From contig DNNT01000152.1 of NCBI GenBank assembly GCA_003497545.1, positions 23,380 through 28,835 of the forward strand: a DNA stretch of 5,456 bases, in the 5' to 3' direction. Numbering within the stretch: the stretch's first letter is position 1; each line of letters opens with the position of its first letter. Made by a program: the position numbers and the translations under genes. Positions 4,788-5,456 of the stretch are shown one piece after another. The notes under the pieces were generated by a model. That model was not told the origin of the DNA. It did not search any database and saw only the letters and a program-made list of their open reading frames with translations. The DNA is from Arenimonas sp. (GTDB taxonomy: Bacteria > Pseudomonadota > Gammaproteobacteria > Xanthomonadales > Xanthomonadaceae).

Positions 4788-5456
4788 TCAGCGCCGCGCG
4801 CCGGTTCCCGCGGCGCGGGCCAGCGCCGGCGTGGCGCCGAAGTGCGCGAGCACGGCCTCGGCCGTCGGCCCGGCGTGGGTTTCCATGGGGCAGTGGCCGG
4901 CACCCGCCACGGTGACGCGGCGCGCCGAGGGCAGGGCCGCCTGCAGGCGGTCGGCCACTTCGGGCTTCACCCAGGCGTCGTTTTCGCCCCACAGGATCAG
5001 GCTGGGCACGCGGTCGAGGTCTTCGCCGCGCGGCGTTTCCGGCCAGCGCGCGGCGTAGCCGTTCATGATCGCCAGCGCGGTGCCGGGCTTGAGCAGCGGC
5101 GCCAGGTAGCCTGCCACTTCTTCGGCGCGCGGCTCCCGGCCATACGCTTTCTCAAGCAGTTCGCCGATCTTTTCCTCCCCCAGGTAGCGGCGTTCCACCC
5201 AGCCGGCGAACCACTGGCGCAGCTTCGGGGAGCGGAAGCGCTCGCGGCCGCGCAGTTCGCGCGCGGAAGGAATGGGGTTGCCGGCCACGTAGGCCGCCGC
5301 CGCCACCTGGCCGGGCAGCGCCAGCACCAGTTCGGCCACCACCCGCGTGCCCATGGAATGGCCCAGCAGGCACCAGGCCTGGCCGTTGGCCTGCGCCTGC
5401 AGCCAGGGCGCCAGCGCGGCGCCGGCGGTGTCGGGGAAGGGGCGGCGGGCGCTGTA
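4788..5456 (-). CDS. Alpha/beta-fold hydrolase, N-terminus beyond the right edge
   Basis: The C-terminal 222 residues are visible; the frame is open to the right edge, so the true start is outside. Numbering from the first visible residue, the nucleophile elbow is LLGHSMG with S34 (codon 5355-5357), the acid is D160 in LWGENDAWV (4977-4979), and the base is H188 in GAGHCPMETH (4893-4895). All three parts of the catalytic triad are therefore present. Between them lies a helical lid region rich in charged residues (about 65-140), which usually decides substrate choice. The GHCPME ending is common among esterase-like members of this large family. The oxyanion-hole HG motif would lie outside the window. 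The substrate cannot be told from sequence; esterase, lactonase or C-C hydrolase roles remain open. A methionine within the elbow (5352-5354) is not a credible start because it would remove the nucleophile. It may share a transcript with the I78 gene. Confidence 0.88.
   Translation of the reverse strand, partial: YSARRPFPDTAGAALAPWLQAQANGQAWCLLGHSMGTRVVAELVLALPGQVAAAAYVAGNPIPSARELRGRERFRSPKLRQWFAGWVERRYLGEEKIGELLEKAYGREPRAEEVAGYLAPLLKPGTALAIMNGYAARWPETPRGEDLDRVPSLILWGENDAWVKPEVADRLQAALPSARRVTVAGAGHCPMETHAGPTAEAVLAHFGATPALARAAGTGARR

Noticed and set aside
1..5456. CRISPR arrays, tRNA or rRNA genes, transposases and toxin-antitoxin or defence islands
   Set aside because: No regularly spaced direct repeats, cloverleaf-like sequence or transposase motifs were seen. 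The helicase-nuclease pair resembles a defence module in outline, but its motifs fit the MrfA/MrfB repair families and no other defence gene is nearby.

Overview
The window is GC-rich DNA with dense coding, strong G/C preference at third codon positions and short intergenic gaps. The left edge carries a REP-like hairpin (GTAGGAGCGGC head plus a GCGGCT/AGCCGC stem). A fragment of a second C-rich dispersed repeat lies inside a gene. From memory, both repeat types are common in Xanthomonadales (Lysobacter, Luteimonas and Xanthomonas relatives). That assignment is inference; the sequence alone does not name a genus.

Left block (1-3315, minus strand): a two-gene unit read right to left. An 816-residue superfamily 2 DEVH helicase with a C-terminal four-cysteine cluster (MrfA/YprA type, related to eukaryotic Hrq1) comes first. 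Its stop codon overlaps the GTG start of a 283-residue DEDD exonuclease (MrfB/YprB type). In Bacillus subtilis this pair acts in a mitomycin C repair route separate from UvrABC. Here the two genes look translationally coupled. The stop codon of the second gene lies in the REP-like element that closes the unit.

Middle (3316-4353): a 173-bp divergent regulatory region separates the helicase from a plus-strand gene for a tandem-domain universal stress protein. It holds a perfect FNR/ANR/CRP-type box (TTGAC-CGAG-GTCAA), a plausible -10 hexamer at the spacing expected of a class II activated promoter, and a strong Shine-Dalgarno sequence. This suggests control by oxygen or redox state. A second, unexplained palindrome lies on the helicase side. 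The stress gene ends against an 18-bp palindrome shared with a convergent gene.

Right block (4354-5456, minus strand): a small lipoprotein with an I78 peptidase-inhibitor domain. Upstream of it is an alpha/beta hydrolase that runs off the right edge; its catalytic serine, aspartate and histidine are all visible. They may be co-transcribed across a 59-bp gap, but nothing shows they act together.

No mobile element, CRISPR array, tRNA or rRNA was recognised. The most noteworthy items are the compact mrfAB-like repair operon, the repeat-derived proline-rich linker inside mrfB, and the FNR-type promoter of the stress gene. No wholly new system is evident.
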